Assembly: GCF_000143965.1 (NCBI RefSeq)
Contig: NC_014365.1
Location: forward strand, 461,501 to 525,500
Direction of reading: 5' to 3'
DNA: 64,000 bases
Source: Desulfarculus baarsii DSM 2075
Lineage (GTDB): Bacteria; Desulfobacterota; Desulfarculia; Desulfarculales; Desulfarculaceae
Positions 7,615 through 16,676 of this stretch are shown piece after piece. Within the stretch, counting starts at the first letter, position 1. Every line of letters begins with the position of its first letter. The notes below the pieces were generated by a model. The model had not been told where the DNA came from, made no database searches, and saw only the letters and a program-made list of their open reading frames with translations. Both the position numbers and the translations under genes were made by a program.

Positions 7615-10428
7615 CTAGGCTCCGTCGGCGGCCAGGCCGACCTGGCGCACCACCGCCGCGCAGCGCTCGCACAGCTCGGGCAGGTCGGGCAATTGCCCCA
7701 CGCTTTCCAGCCTGGTCCAGCAGCGGGCGCACTTTTGGTGGCCGCTGGGCGTCACGCCGATGAGCAGGCCCGGCGTCTCCTCGCTTTTCAGCGTGGGGTT
7801 GGCCAGGGCCGGGGCCAGCTCAAGCTGGCTGACCATGGTGATCTCTTGCAGCACGGCGGCGTTTTCGGCGATGAAGTCGGCCAGATCGCCCTCGGCGGCC
7901 AGGGTCAGCTTGGCCTCCAGGCTGTTGCCGACGATTTTATCCTTGCGCGCCAGGTCCATGGCCTTGTTCACCGCCCCGCGCAACTCCAGCAGCCTGGCCC
8001 AGCGGCCGGCCAACTCGGCGTCCAGCAGCGCGGCCTCGACCTGGGGCAGGGCGGCCATGTGCACGCTCTGGCCCATGTCCTTGGCCCCGGGCAGGTAGTC
8101 CCAGACCTCCTCGGCCGTAAACGACAGAATCGGCGCGGCCAGACGGACCATGGCCGAAAGGGTGTGATACAGCACCGTCTGGGCCGCCCGCCGGGCCGGA
8201 TCGTCGGGCGCGCAGGTGTAGAGCCGGTCCTTGAGCACATCCAGATAAAAACCCGACAGATCGACCACGCAGTAGTTGTGCAGGCCGTGGAAGCAGGCGT
8301 GGAAGGCGAAGTCCTCGTAGCCCTTGCGCACCCGGCCGATGAGCTCCTGCAGGCGATGGAGCATCAGGCGGTCCATCTGGCCCATTTGGTCGGGCGCCAC
8401 GGCGTGGGCCTGGGGGTCGAAGTCGTGGAGATTGCCCAGCATGAAGCGCATGGTGTTGCGGATGCGGCGGTAGGCCTCGGCCAACTGCTTGAGGATGTCG
8501 TTGCTGAGGCGAATATCGACGGTGTAGTCCTCGGCGGCCACCCACAGGCGCAGGATCTCCGCGCCGTATTGGTCGATGACCTTTTGCGGGGCGATGACGT
8601 TGCCCAGGCTCTTGGACATCTTGCGGCCGTCGCCGTCGACCACGAAACCGTGGGTCAGCACCTGACGGTAGGGGGCCGCGCCACGGGTGGCCATGGCGCA
8701 CAGCAGCGAGCTGTGGAACCAGCCCCGGTGCTGGTCGCTGCCCTCCAGATACATGTCGGCCGGCCAGGTCAACTGGGGATGGGCCTCCAGCACGGCGGCC
8801 TGCGAGCAGCCCGAGTCGAACCAGACGTCGAGGATGTCGTTGTCCTTGGCCAGATCGTGACCGCCGCAGATGGGGCAGACGGCCAGCTCGCCCAGGATTT
8901 CGGCCACCGAGCGGGTGAACCAGGCGTCGGCGCCCTCGGCCTCGAAGGCCGCCACGACCTTTTGGGCCATCTCGGGGGTGAGCACGGTCTCGCCGCAGCC
9001 CTGGCAGCGGAAGACCGTGATCGGCACGCCCCACGAACGCTGGCGGCTGATGCACCAGTCGGGGCGGTTTTCGATCATGCCGTGGATGCGTTCGCGGCCC
9101 CAGGCCGGCACCCAGCGCACGTCGTTCTGGATGGCCTTCAGCGAGCGGGCGCGCAGGTCGTTTTCTTCCATCGAGATGAACCACTGGGGCGTGGCCCGGA
9201 AGATCACCGGCTGCTTGCAGCGCCAGCAGCAAGGATAGGAATGGCTGATCTCCTCGACGGCCAACAACGCCCCGGCCTCGCGCAGGGCCGCGATAATCGC
9301 CTCGTTGGCCTCGAAGACGTTTTGGCCCTCGAAAGGCGCGGCCTCGGCGGTGAAACGGCCGTCGTCGTCCACCGGCGCGAAGGGCTCCAGGCCATAGCGG
9401 CGGCCGGTGTCATAGTCCTCGCGGCCGTGGCCGGGGGCGGTGTGCACCAGGCCCGTGCCGGCCTCCAGGGTGACGTAGTCGGCCAGCACGCCCACCGAGA
9501 GGCGGTCGTAGAGGGGGTGCTTGGCCTTTTTGCCCTCCAGGTCCAGCGGGTCCACCGCGCACAACGTGCGCCAGCCCTGGAAGCCGAAGGCCTCCATGTT
9601 CAGCGGGGCCAGGCGGGCGGCCATGATATAGACCTTGCCTTCATGCTCGACGGCGGCGTATTCCAACTCGGGGTTGGCGGCCACGGCCAGGTTGGCCGGG
9701 ATCGTCCAGGGCGTGGTCGTCCAGATGACCAGGCTCACGTCCCTGCCGGCCAGCTCGGGATACTTGGGCCCCAGGTCGTCGACCAGCCTGAAGGCCACGA
9801 AGATGCTCTTGCTCTTGTGGTCGTGGTATTCGACCTCGGCCTCGGCCAGGGCCGTGCGGCAGTCCATGCACCAGTGCACGGGCTTTTTGGAGCGATAGAC
9901 TCCGCCGCCGGCGTAGATGCGGCAAAACTCGCGGGCGATGGCCGCCTCGTAGGAATATTTCATGGTCAGGTAGGGATCGGGCCAATCGCCCAGCACGCCC
10001 AGGCGCACGAACTCGTCGCGCTGGATGTCGATGTATTTCTCGGCGTACTTGCGGCAGCGCCGGCGGATGTCGATCTGCGACTTGTGGCAGGCCTCGTCGC
10101 CCAGATTCTTGGTCACCTGATATTCGATGGGCAGGCCATGACAGTCCCAGCCGGGCACGTAAACGGCGTCGAAGCCGGCCATCTGGCGCGACTTGACGAT
10201 GAAGTCCTTGAGCACTTTGTTGAAGGCCGTGCCCATGTGAATGTTGCCGTTGGCGTAGGGCGGGCCGTCGTGCAGGATGAACTTGGGGCGGCCGGCGGAC
10301 TGCTGGCGCAGCAGGCCGTAGAGGCCCATTTCGTCCCAACGGGCCAGCATCTCGGGCTCGCGCTGGGGCAGGCCGGCCTTCATCGGAAAACTGGTTTGCG
10401 GCAGGTTCAGCGTGTTTTTGTAGTCCAT
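7615..10428 (-). CDS. ileS: Isoleucyl-tRNA synthetase
   Basis: A 937-aa class I aminoacyl-tRNA synthetase. The HIGH-equivalent GNIHMGT lies at about residues 61-67, the KMSKS loop is [10 protein letters not shown], and a large inserted CP1 editing domain lies between them. The tryptophan-rich WFHSSLL region and the C-terminal zinc finger (CARCWTR ... CERC) mark the eubacterial-type IleRS. The start ATG 10428 gives the usual [21 protein letters not shown]; the frame is open upstream but without a ribosome site. First gene of the ileS-lspA-lgt-gcvH operon. About 115 bp separate it from the DUF362 gene. Confidence 0.98.
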   Translation of the reverse strand: MDYKNTLNLPQTSFPMKAGLPQREPEMLARWDEMGLYGLLRQQSAGRPKFILHDGPPYANGNIHMGTAFNKVLKDFIVKSRQMAGFDAVYVPGWDCHGLPIEYQVTKNLGDEACHKSQIDIRRRCRKYAEKYIDIQRDEFVRLGVLGDWPDPYLTMKYSYEAAIAREFCRIYAGGGVYRSKKPVHWCMDCRTALAEAEVEYHDHKSKSIFVAFRLVDDLGPKYPELAGRDVSLVIWTTTPWTIPANLAVAANPELEYAAVEHEGKVYIMAARLAPLNMEAFGFQGWRTLCAVDPLDLEGKKAKHPLYDRLSVGVLADYVTLEAGTGLVHTAPGHGREDYDTGRRYGLEPFAPVDDDGRFTAEAAPFEGQNVFEANEAIIAALREAGALLAVEEISHSYPCCWRCKQPVIFRATPQWFISMEENDLRARSLKAIQNDVRWVPAWGRERIHGMIENRPDWCISRQRSWGVPITVFRCQGCGETVLTPEMAQKVVAAFEAEGADAWFTRSVAEILGELAVCPICGGHDLAKDNDILDVWFDSGCSQAAVLEAHPQLTWPADMYLEGSDQHRGWFHSSLLCAMATRGAAPYRQVLTHGFVVDGDGRKMSKSLGNVIAPQKVIDQYGAEILRLWVAAEDYTVDIRLSNDILKQLAEAYRRIRNTMRFMLGNLHDFDPQAHAVAPDQMGQMDRLMLHRLQELIGRVRKGYEDFAFHACFHGLHNYCVVDLSGFYLDVLKDRLYTCAPDDPARRAAQTVLYHTLSAMVRLAAPILSFTAEEVWDYLPGAKDMGQSVHMAALPQVEAALLDAELAGRWARLLELRGAVNKAMDLARKDKIVGNSLEAKLTLAAEGDLADFIAENAAVLQEITMVSQLELAPALANPTLKSEETPGLLIGVTPSGHQKCARCWTRLESVGQLPDLPELCERCAAVVRQVGLAADGA

Positions 10429-10545
10429 GACTGTCGTCCCTCGGCCAATGGCGTAATTCCAAAGAATATTGGTTTGTACCACAGGCCCGGCGCAAGTCAA
10501 GACGCGCGGCCAAGTTGTCACGGGCCGCGCCGGCGAGGCCGGAGC

Positions 10546-11676
10546 CTAGCGGCCCAAGCGCTCCAGCAGGCCGGCCACCAGCCCGCGCTTGAAGGTGATG
10601 GCCCCCACCGGGCAGACCTCGTGGCAGCAATAGCAACGGATGCAGCGATCGTGATCGAAGCTGGCCCGGCGGCCCTCCAGGCGCAGGCAGCCGGCCGGGC
10701 AGATGGCCGCGCACTTGCCGCAGGCCCGGCAGAGGCCGGGCTCCTGCACGGGCCGCGCGATCAGCCGCCGGCCCAGCAGACGCGCCAGCAAGGGCGGCAG
10801 CATGGTGGTGGGCTCCAGTTCCGGGGTCTGGAAATCGCGCGTGGCGACCAGGGCCGGGTCATCGCCCAGCAGGCGCGGCGGCTGGGCCGGGTCGATCAAG
10901 CCACGGGCCACGGCCGCCTGAAAGATGGGATAGCGGCCGGGCTCGACGCCCAGCAGCGGGCAGACGGCCACATCCAGGGCCAGGGCGTCGGCGCTGGCGG
11001 CGATGAAGCCGGTGCGGCGCGGCGCGCCATTGCTGGGGCCACGGCCTTCCATGGCCCAGACGCCGTCGAGGATGGTCAGGGCCGGCCGCAGGGTCTGCTG
11101 GATGTCCAGCAGCAGGTCGGCGAAGGCCAGCCGGCTTTGGCCCACGGCCAGGTGCCACTCGCTCTTGCGCTGGGCCACCACCGCGCCGAAGAGGTTCTTG
11201 ACGCCCATGGTCAAAAGCATCATGCAGTGGGTTTTGAGCTTGGGCAGGTTGATGATCACGTCGGCCTGGACGGCGGCGCGGGCCAGGTCCAGGCGGCGGC
11301 GGATGGCCGTGGGCGGCGTGGGGGTGGGGGTGGGCTCCAGCAACTCCACCAGCGGCGCCTCAAGCTGGCGGGCGGCCTGGGCCAGGCCCGCTTTGGCGGC
11401 GGCGCGGCCAAAGGGATCGATGGCCGGGCTGTCGCCGATGATCGGCCGGCCGCCATGGTCCAGCACCAGCCGGCCCACGGCCACGACCACGGCCGGATCG
11501 GTGGTCACCCGCCGGTCGGGTTCGTAGGCTCCCAGCAGGTTGGGCTTGAGCAGCACGTTCTGGCCCGGCCGGACAAAGCGGCCCATGCCGCCGCACAGCT
11601 CCACGGCCTGGGCCACGGCCCGCCCCAGGTCGGGCTGATCATAGCCTTGGCAGGCCTTGACGGCCACGTCGGCCAC
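10546..11676 (-). CDS. DUF362 protein with C-terminal 2[4Fe-4S] ferredoxin domain
   Basis: A 376-aa protein. Residues about 1-290 form the DUF362 domain (VLLKPNLLGAYEPDRRVTTDP, NLPKLKTHCMM), and residues about 305-365 hold two four-cysteine clusters, CRACGKCAAICPAGC and CIRCYCCHEVCPVG. Many anaerobes encode such proteins; their biochemical role is not established and they are thought to act in electron transfer or as iron-sulfur reductases. Translation starts at GTG 11676, eleven bases after the LysM gene stop, so the two are co-transcribed. The second cluster has an extra Cys (CYCC), not unusual in this family. Confidence 0.88.
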   Translation of the reverse strand: MADVAVKACQGYDQPDLGRAVAQAVELCGGMGRFVRPGQNVLLKPNLLGAYEPDRRVTTDPAVVVAVGRLVLDHGGRPIIGDSPAIDPFGRAAAKAGLAQAARQLEAPLVELLEPTPTPTPPTAIRRRLDLARAAVQADVIINLPKLKTHCMMLLTMGVKNLFGAVVAQRKSEWHLAVGQSRLAFADLLLDIQQTLRPALTILDGVWAMEGRGPSNGAPRRTGFIAASADALALDVAVCPLLGVEPGRYPIFQAAVARGLIDPAQPPRLLGDDPALVATRDFQTPELEPTTMLPPLLARLLGRRLIARPVQEPGLCRACGKCAAICPAGCLRLEGRRASFDHDRCIRCYCCHEVCPVGAITFKRGLVAGLLERLGR

Positions 11677-11686
11677 GGGCGCGCCG

Positions 11687-12451
11687 CTACTTGTAGATGA
11701 CCAGGCTCTGGTCGACCTTGATCAGGGTGTCCTTGTCCAGGCCGTTCCAGGCGCAGAGGTCTTCTTTTTTCACGCCAAAGGCCCGCGCCACCGAATAGAG
11801 GTTGTCGCCGGGCTTGACCTTGTAGATGTGCTTGGCCGTGAAGCTGGCCGGCACGCTGGGCCGGGCCGTCGCCTTGGCCGTGGGCTTTGGCGTCGGCTGG
11901 GCCGTGGGCGCGGGTTTTGGCGTGGGGGCCGGCGTGGGCTTTTCCAGGGGCGCGGGCGTGGGGGCCGGCGCGGCGGGAGCGGGGCTGACCGTCGCCGGCG
12001 ACGCGGCCGGCTGGGGCTCGGCGGCGCTGAGCGGGGCCAGGGCGGTGGCGATGGGTTCCAGGGGGTCGATGGCCGGTTCGGCGGCGGCCTGGTCGGGGGC
12101 GATGGCCGTCAGCCTGGCCTGGAGCTTTTTCAGGCGCTCCTCCATGGTCACCAGATGCAGCAGGGCCCGCTGCATGTCGTTTTCCAGGCGCGAGACGCGG
12201 TCGCCGCCGCCGGCCTGACCCATGACCTGGCCCGGCGTCGCCGGCGGGGTGATCAGCGGGTCTGGCGGCACGGCCAGGGCCCAGACGGCCAGGCCCAGGG
12301 CCAGCATGGAGATGATCAGGCTGAGCATGGCCAGGGCCGATGGCTTGGCCGAGTTGGGCGGCGCGTAGTCGTCGATGGCCCTGCCGCGCGGTTGGATATT
12401 GTCGTCGGCGTCGGACTCGAAACGCGGGCCGCGTCTGCCGTTGCTGAGCAT
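11687..12451 (-). CDS. Membrane-anchored LysM-domain protein with proline-rich stalk
   Basis: A 254-aa protein with a short cytoplasmic N-terminus, one membrane helix at about residues 40-62, a heptad-like segment (about 80-105, RLENDMQRALLHLVTMEERL), a long Pro/Ala/Thr-rich stalk (about 115-205, with PTPKPAPT-type repeats), and a single C-terminal LysM domain (YKVKPGDNLYSVARAFGV). LysM binds peptidoglycan, so this is probably an inner-membrane protein that spans the periplasm to reach the wall. The start ATG 12451 has GGGAGG nine bases upstream on the minus strand; two upstream Met codons lack one. Co-transcribed with the DUF362 gene. Its specific role is unknown. Confidence 0.8.
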   Translation of the reverse strand: MLSNGRRGPRFESDADDNIQPRGRAIDDYAPPNSAKPSALAMLSLIISMLALGLAVWALAVPPDPLITPPATPGQVMGQAGGGDRVSRLENDMQRALLHLVTMEERLKKLQARLTAIAPDQAAAEPAIDPLEPIATALAPLSAAEPQPAASPATVSPAPAAPAPTPAPLEKPTPAPTPKPAPTAQPTPKPTAKATARPSVPASFTAKHIYKVKPGDNLYSVARAFGVKKEDLCAWNGLDKDTLIKVDQSLVIYK

Positions 12452-12599
12452 GGTTGTCGTCCTCCCAATATCGATGGACATGGTTATAACATCAGCCGCG
12501 CAAAGCCACAAGGACGGCTTGCAAAGCGGCCTGCCCGACGCTCATGCTAAAATAAGTGGAGTTTGTCGATCGAAAAGCCGCAGCAGCGAGGGAAAGAGC

Positions 12600-14231
12600 A
12601 TGGAGCAAGCCGCGCGGGAGCTTCTGGAGCGCGTCCTCGGCCGCGACAACGCGCCGACCCTTTCGCCCCTGGCCGTCAAGCTGGTGAAGTTGGCCTCCGA
12701 CGACCAGGCCGACATGCGCGACCTGGCCCGGATCATCGAACAAGACCCGGGCCTGACCACCCGCCTGCTGCGCCTGGTCAACAGCCCGGTCTTTCGCGCC
12801 TCGGCCGACGAGATCACCAGTGTCCAGCGGGCGGTGATCTTTCTGGGCCTGCGCGAGGTGCGGGTGATGGCCCTGGGCATCGGCCTGCGCCAGAGCCTGC
12901 CCCTGAAAAAAAACGATCCCCTCTATTATCGCTATTGGCGGGCCTCGCTGCACCGGGCGCTGCTGGCCCGGCTGCTGGCCGCCCGCCTGGGCGTGAAGCA
13001 GGCCGACGAGCTGTTCGTGGCCGGCCTGCTGGCCGACTTGGGCCTGCCGCTGCTGCTGGCCGTCCTCAGCCCCGGCGAGATGGAGGGCTTCCCCGGCGTG
13101 GAGGCGTCGTTGCCTTTGCAGCTTTATTGGGAGCAACGGCGCTTTGGCCTGGACCACCGCCAGGTGGGGGCCGCGGCCATGAGGCGCTGGGGCCTGCCGG
13201 GGCTTTTGATCCGTTGCCAGGAGCCGGTGCTTGGCGACGGGGCCGAGGGCGCTTCGGTCGAGCAAAAGGTGGTCGATTTCGCCCGTCGCGGCGTGGAGGC
13301 CCTTTTCGGGGTGGAGTGCGGCATCCACCAACTGCACGCCCTGGCCCAAAGTTGGTTCGGCCTGGGCGACGAGACGCTCAACAAGCTGGTGGGCCAGGCC
13401 CTGGGCCAGGCCGCCGAGGCCGCGGCGGTGATGGACGTGGAGCTGGATCAACAGGCCGACCTGCTGGAGGTCATGGAAAAGGCCAATCAGGCCCTGGGCC
13501 GTCTCAGCGGCCAGATGGAGCCCCACGTCAAGCGCATCGTCAACGGCGGCGGCGAGGCCCGCCGGCTCCAGGAAGAGACCCTGGTCAACACCCTGGAGGC
13601 CGTGGCCCACGAGATCCGCAATCTCCTGATGAGCGTTGGCGGTTTCGCCCGTCGCCTGGCCAAGCTGCTGGAGGGCGGCGGCGAGTTGCAGCATTACGCC
13701 CAGGTCATCCTGGACGAGGCCGGCCGCCTGGACGGCGTCTTGGCCGAGATGAGCAGCCTGGTGGCACCTTTCAAGCCCAATATAGAACCGCTTAGCATCA
13801 ACGAACTGGTCGAGCAGGTCTGCGGCCGCGCGCCGGGCGCGGGCCTGGCCCTGGCCATGCATCTGCCCGGCCAGAGCATCAACATCGCCGCCGACCGCCG
13901 TGGCCTGGAAAAAACCCTGGAGCTGATGCTGGCCTACGGCAGCCACCTCAGCCGTCACGGTGGCGACGGCACGGTGCACGTGCATATTTCGGCCAACCAG
14001 GACGAGGTGGTCATCACCGTTTTCGGGGCCGGCGAGGCCCCGGCCGGCGAGGGCCCCCTGGCCGACCGCAGCTTCGGGCCCGAACTGGGCCTGGCCAAGG
14101 CCCGGCGCATCGTCGAGGCCCACGGCGGCCGGCTGGAGGTGGAGGCCGGGCCCAAGGGCGCCGGTTTCGTGCTCGGCGCGCACCTGCCCGCCGAGCGGCC
14201 GGCCGAGGCCGACAACCGCCTGGCCGTCTGA
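12600..14231 (+). CDS. HDOD-domain protein fused to a degenerate histidine-kinase module
   Basis: A 543-aa cytoplasmic protein. Residues about 15-215 form an HDOD domain (LARIIEQDPGLTTRLLRLVNSPVF ... AVIFLGLREV), a signalling fold related to HD phosphohydrolases but without their metal ligands. Residues about 315-390 look like a HisKA helix pair (HEIRNLLMSVGGFARRL, with His followed by Glu as in kinases). The ATPase region (about 430-540) is eroded: the N-box Asn is missing (LELMLAYGSHLSRHG), the G1 box DxGxG reads VFGAGEAP, while the G2-like GPELGLAKARRIVEAHGG is preserved. Loss of the N-box Asn and G1 Asp predicts weak or no ATP binding. The start ATG 12600 has GAGGGAAAG upstream and follows the divergent LysM gene. 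Confidence 0.82.
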   Translation: MEQAARELLERVLGRDNAPTLSPLAVKLVKLASDDQADMRDLARIIEQDPGLTTRLLRLVNSPVFRASADEITSVQRAVIFLGLREVRVMALGIGLRQSLPLKKNDPLYYRYWRASLHRALLARLLAARLGVKQADELFVAGLLADLGLPLLLAVLSPGEMEGFPGVEASLPLQLYWEQRRFGLDHRQVGAAAMRRWGLPGLLIRCQEPVLGDGAEGASVEQKVVDFARRGVEALFGVECGIHQLHALAQSWFGLGDETLNKLVGQALGQAAEAAAVMDVELDQQADLLEVMEKANQALGRLSGQMEPHVKRIVNGGGEARRLQEETLVNTLEAVAHEIRNLLMSVGGFARRLAKLLEGGGELQHYAQVILDEAGRLDGVLAEMSSLVAPFKPNIEPLSINELVEQVCGRAPGAGLALAMHLPGQSINIAADRRGLEKTLELMLAYGSHLSRHGGDGTVHVHISANQDEVVITVFGAGEAPAGEGPLADRSFGPELGLAKARRIVEAHGGRLEVEAGPKGAGFVLGAHLPAERPAEADNRLAV

Positions 14232-14355
14232 GGGCGATTCGTCGCGCCGCGCCCGGATGAAACGCCGCGCGGCGTGACGTCGCTGGCGCGCGGCCGACAA
14301 ATCGGTCAAACTGACGCTTCGCGGCCTCGGCGCGCGGCCTCCGTCGACAAAAGGC

Positions 14356-14383
14356 TTGACAGGGCGTGCGCGGCGGTTAAATT
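14356..14383 (+). promoter_or_regulatory. Sigma-70-type promoter of the small ORF/GNAT module
   Basis: A consensus -35 TTGACA and a -10 TAAATT are separated by 16 bp, with a predicted start near 14390. It drives the 57-codon ORF and the interrupted GNAT gene. The downstream leader is markedly AT-rich compared with its surroundings. Confidence 0.65.
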
Positions 14384-14425
14384 ATCAGGTTCAAATGAGT
14401 GTCAATTTATAATGAGGAGAACGTA

Positions 14426-14599
14426 ATGGCCTTGCCGGTTCGCCCAACTCCCAGGCTGGGCAAGGAGGCGTCTCGCGATTTTTGCGCCCGCGTCGATCGC
14501 GATTTGCAGATCAAGGCCGCGCCGCCACCCACGCCCGATATCGATAAAGTGATAGCGCGGATTGTCGCTGATGCTAACGATAGCAAGAAACAGGGTTGA
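14426..14599 (+). CDS. Small antitoxin-like protein upstream of interrupted GNAT gene
   Basis: A 57-aa hydrophilic, basic protein starting at ATG 14426 with a GAGGAG ribosome site six bases upstream; a GTG nine codons earlier is in frame but less convincing. The sequence has a proline-rich middle (AAPPPTPDIDKVIARIV) and no domain I recognise. Its 3' end overlaps the start of the GNAT toxin-like gene by about 29 bp, and it has a strong promoter. Small-gene/GNAT pairs of this layout are typical of acetyltransferase toxin-antitoxin modules, so an antitoxin or accessory role is inferred from position only. The frame itself is intact although the partner gene is broken. Confidence 0.55.
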   Translation: MALPVRPTPRLGKEASRDFCARVDRDLQIKAAPPPTPDIDKVIARIVADANDSKKQG

Positions 14600-15445
14600 C
14601 ACCGATAAATTCACCCTCGCCCGATTGGATGCTCCAAACCAATTTTCGTGCGCCGCTCATTTCGATTGCGGAAACCAAGACCTGAACGAATTTTTCCGCG
14701 ACGACGCCTCGCTTCACAAAGCACAACTTCTGGCCGAGACATATTATTGCCAGCCGCGCCAGTTGGCGGACGCGGGAGATTTTTTCCCCGTGGCGTTCAT
14801 AAGCTTCGAGGCCGCTGCACGGTGAAACATAACAAATGTTGTAAAAACAGATAATAACCTGTGAAACATGAATTCCACCGTGCGGCGGCTGAAGCGCGCC
14901 ATGGACGGCGCGCCAAATCGCGAGCCTGATTAGGCGAGCGATTTGTGAGGCTTGGCAAAACCGCGCTTTTGCCAAGCCGATGCTGCACGGGGCAGGACGC
15001 CCCCGTGCAGCACTCTCGCTTCATGAACGATAGCATACACATAGCCAGAGATGAACGCAGGGACGACAAGCGAAGCCTTTGGAAACATATCAAGTCGAAC
15101 ATCCCCCATCCCAAGCGGGATTACACGTCGTTTCCGGCCGTCAAAATAGGCCGCCTGGGTGTTGCGTCCGCCTACGCCGGATCGGGCATCGGCACGTATT
15201 TGCTGACCATGACCAAAGACCTGTTTGTCACCGACAACAGGACTGGATGCAGGTTCATCACCGTCGACGCCTACAACAAGCCCGGGGTAATCGCTTTTTA
15301 TTTAAAGAACAGCTTCGCGTTTCTGTGGGGCAAAGACAGCGAGGAACGCACCAGGATCATGTATTTCGACCTGTTGCGCCACAGAGCCGACGACGCCCAG
15401 GCGGCGATTCGCCCCGTCCTTGACCACCCCCCGCCGCTGGGGTAA
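14571..15445 (+). pseudogene. GNAT acetyltransferase (toxin-like) interrupted by a 210-bp mobile element
   Basis: The N-terminal half (14571-14807) carries the family opening FDCGNQDLNEFFRDDA and ends at AFISF. The C-terminal half (15023-15445) resumes with MNDSIHIAR, then the acetyl-CoA region IGRLGVASAYAGSGIGTYLL and CRFITVDAYNKPGVIAFY. Between them lies the mobile element at 14808-15017 plus one copy of the 5-bp target GCTTC. Removing element and duplicate joins ATA AGC TTC ATG AAC in perfect frame, restoring FISFMNDS, which fits the family. So the original gene was a roughly 220-aa GNAT of the type found with small antitoxins. As it stands, translation of the first half ends at 14825 and the second half would need its own start, so it is presumably inactive. 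Confidence 0.88.
14808..15017 (+). mobile_element. Non-autonomous hairpin-string element, copy A (MITE-like)
   Basis: A 210-bp element flanked by direct repeats GCTTC (14803-14807 and 15018-15022). Its ends form a 15-bp imperfect terminal inverted repeat: GAGGCCGCTGCACGG on the left and, read inward from the right, GAGAGTGCTGCACGG. The inside is a row of hairpins: GCGCGCC/GGCGCGC (14894-14913), AAATCGC/GCGATTT (14915-14944), CTTGGCAAAA/TTTTGCCAAG (14951-14976, perfect 10-bp stem) and GCTGCACGGGG/CCCCGTGCAGC (14982-15011, perfect 11-bp stem). It encodes no plausible protein. A near-identical copy lies in opposite orientation at 23368-23539. Copy A has an extra 39-bp AT-rich segment bounded by GTGAAACAT repeats. 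The mobilising transposase is not in the window. Confidence 0.9.
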
Positions 15446-15551
15446 AGTATGCCACTCTAGGGATGGAATGCAGTGGCGTCCCGGCGGCCCGGCCATGGCG
15501 GCCCGGCCGGACCTTCCCATCGGCGGCTCGACGAGCCCGAGGAGATTGAAG

Positions 15552-16520
15552 ATGAAACGCATCCTGGTGACCGGCGGGGCCGGCTCCATCGGCTCTTTTG
15601 TCTGCGAGTACCTCATCGATCGCGGTCACGAGGTCATCGCCCTGGACAACGGCTCCTCGCGCAAGGTCGAACACCTCTTCGAGACCGGCCGCTTCAAGTT
15701 TGTCCAAGACTCCATCATGAACAAGGACGTGCTGGAGCGCCAGGTTCAGCGTAGCGACATCGTCATCCACCTGGCGGCCATCGCCGACCCCAAGCGCTAC
15801 GTCACCGAGCCGCTCAACGTGCTCAACATCAACGTCAAGGGCTCCATCCAGCTCTTGGAGCTGTGCGCGGCCAAGGGGGCCAAGGTCATCTTCGCCTCCA
15901 CCAGCGAGGTGCCCGGCCGCAACACCCAGGTGCCCTTCAACGAAGAAGCCGACCGCGTCCTGGGCCCGCCCAGCATCAACCGCTGGTGCTACTCCACCGG
16001 CAAGGCGCTCATCGAGCATTTTCTCTACGCCTATCGCCAGCAGGAGAACCTGCCGTTTGTGATCATGCGCTTTTTCAACGTCTATGGCCCCCGTTGCGAC
16101 GACTTGGGCCAGGGCCGGGTCATCCCCATTTTCATGGAAAAGCTCTTGGGCGGCCAGCCGCTGACCATCCACGGCGACGGCAAGCAGACCCGTTGCTTCA
16201 CCTTCATCGAGGACGCCTGCCAGGCCGTGGTGGAGCTGGCCCTCAACCCGGCCGCCGAAGGCCTGTGTTTCAACGTGGGCAACGACCGCGAGACCTCGAT
16301 CCTCGAACTGGCCCAGACGCTGATCAAGGTCGGCCAGTTCGAGAGCGACATCGTCTTCAAGCCCCACGTGGAAGTCTTTGGCAAGTCCTACGAGGACATC
16401 CCCCGGCGCATCCCCGACGTCAGACGCATCAAGAGCGTCATCAACTGGGAGGCCAGCACCTCGCTGGAGGACGGCCTGCGCAAGACCATCGACTTCTACC
16501 GCGATTGGGCCAAGCAGTAA
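15552..16520 (+). CDS. NAD-dependent sugar-nucleotide epimerase/dehydratase (extended SDR)
   Basis: A 322-aa extended short-chain dehydrogenase. The N-terminal NAD-binding motif is VTGGAGSIGSFV, the active site shows Ser in FASTSEVPG and the YxxxK pair in CYSTGKALIEH, and MRFFNVYGPR is the usual substrate-domain motif. It resembles UDP-glucuronate decarboxylases and UDP-glucose/GlcNAc 4-epimerases; the exact reaction cannot be read from the sequence. The start ATG 15552 is preceded by GAGGAGATTGAAG. It is a single gene with its own terminator about 20 bp after the stop. Its product could feed the polysaccharide cluster at 48-57 kb, which is inference. Confidence 0.9.
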   Translation: MKRILVTGGAGSIGSFVCEYLIDRGHEVIALDNGSSRKVEHLFETGRFKFVQDSIMNKDVLERQVQRSDIVIHLAAIADPKRYVTEPLNVLNINVKGSIQLLELCAAKGAKVIFASTSEVPGRNTQVPFNEEADRVLGPPSINRWCYSTGKALIEHFLYAYRQQENLPFVIMRFFNVYGPRCDDLGQGRVIPIFMEKLLGGQPLTIHGDGKQTRCFTFIEDACQAVVELALNPAAEGLCFNVGNDRETSILELAQTLIKVGQFESDIVFKPHVEVFGKSYEDIPRRIPDVRRIKSVINWEASTSLEDGLRKTIDFYRDWAKQ

Positions 16521-16539
16521 CGCCCGGCCCTCGCCGCCA

Positions 16540-16580
16540 GGCGGGCCTCCCCGGCGCGGGGCGGCCCGCTTGTTTTTTTG
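16540..16580 (+). terminator. Rho-independent terminator after the epimerase gene
   Basis: A GC-rich hairpin (GCGGGCC paired with GGCCCGC, with an inner CCCC/GGGG extension) is followed by the T-rich stretch TTGTTTTTTT at 16570-16579. Confidence 0.85.
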
Positions 16581-16676
16581 CGGGCGGCGTTGGGCTATAA
16601 TGGTGCATCGAGGCCATGGCGCGGAGGCGGGATGCCCCGCGCAACGGCCTCGGACCACGACGCGGGAGGCCTCGAC

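Noticed and set aside
14574-14975. A conserved ORF within the hairpin-string element, shared by both copies
   Set aside because: The shared frame (MAKARFCQASQIARLIRLA on one strand) only reflects nucleotide identity of the copies; it has no ribosome site, runs through hairpins and ends at random in flanking DNA.
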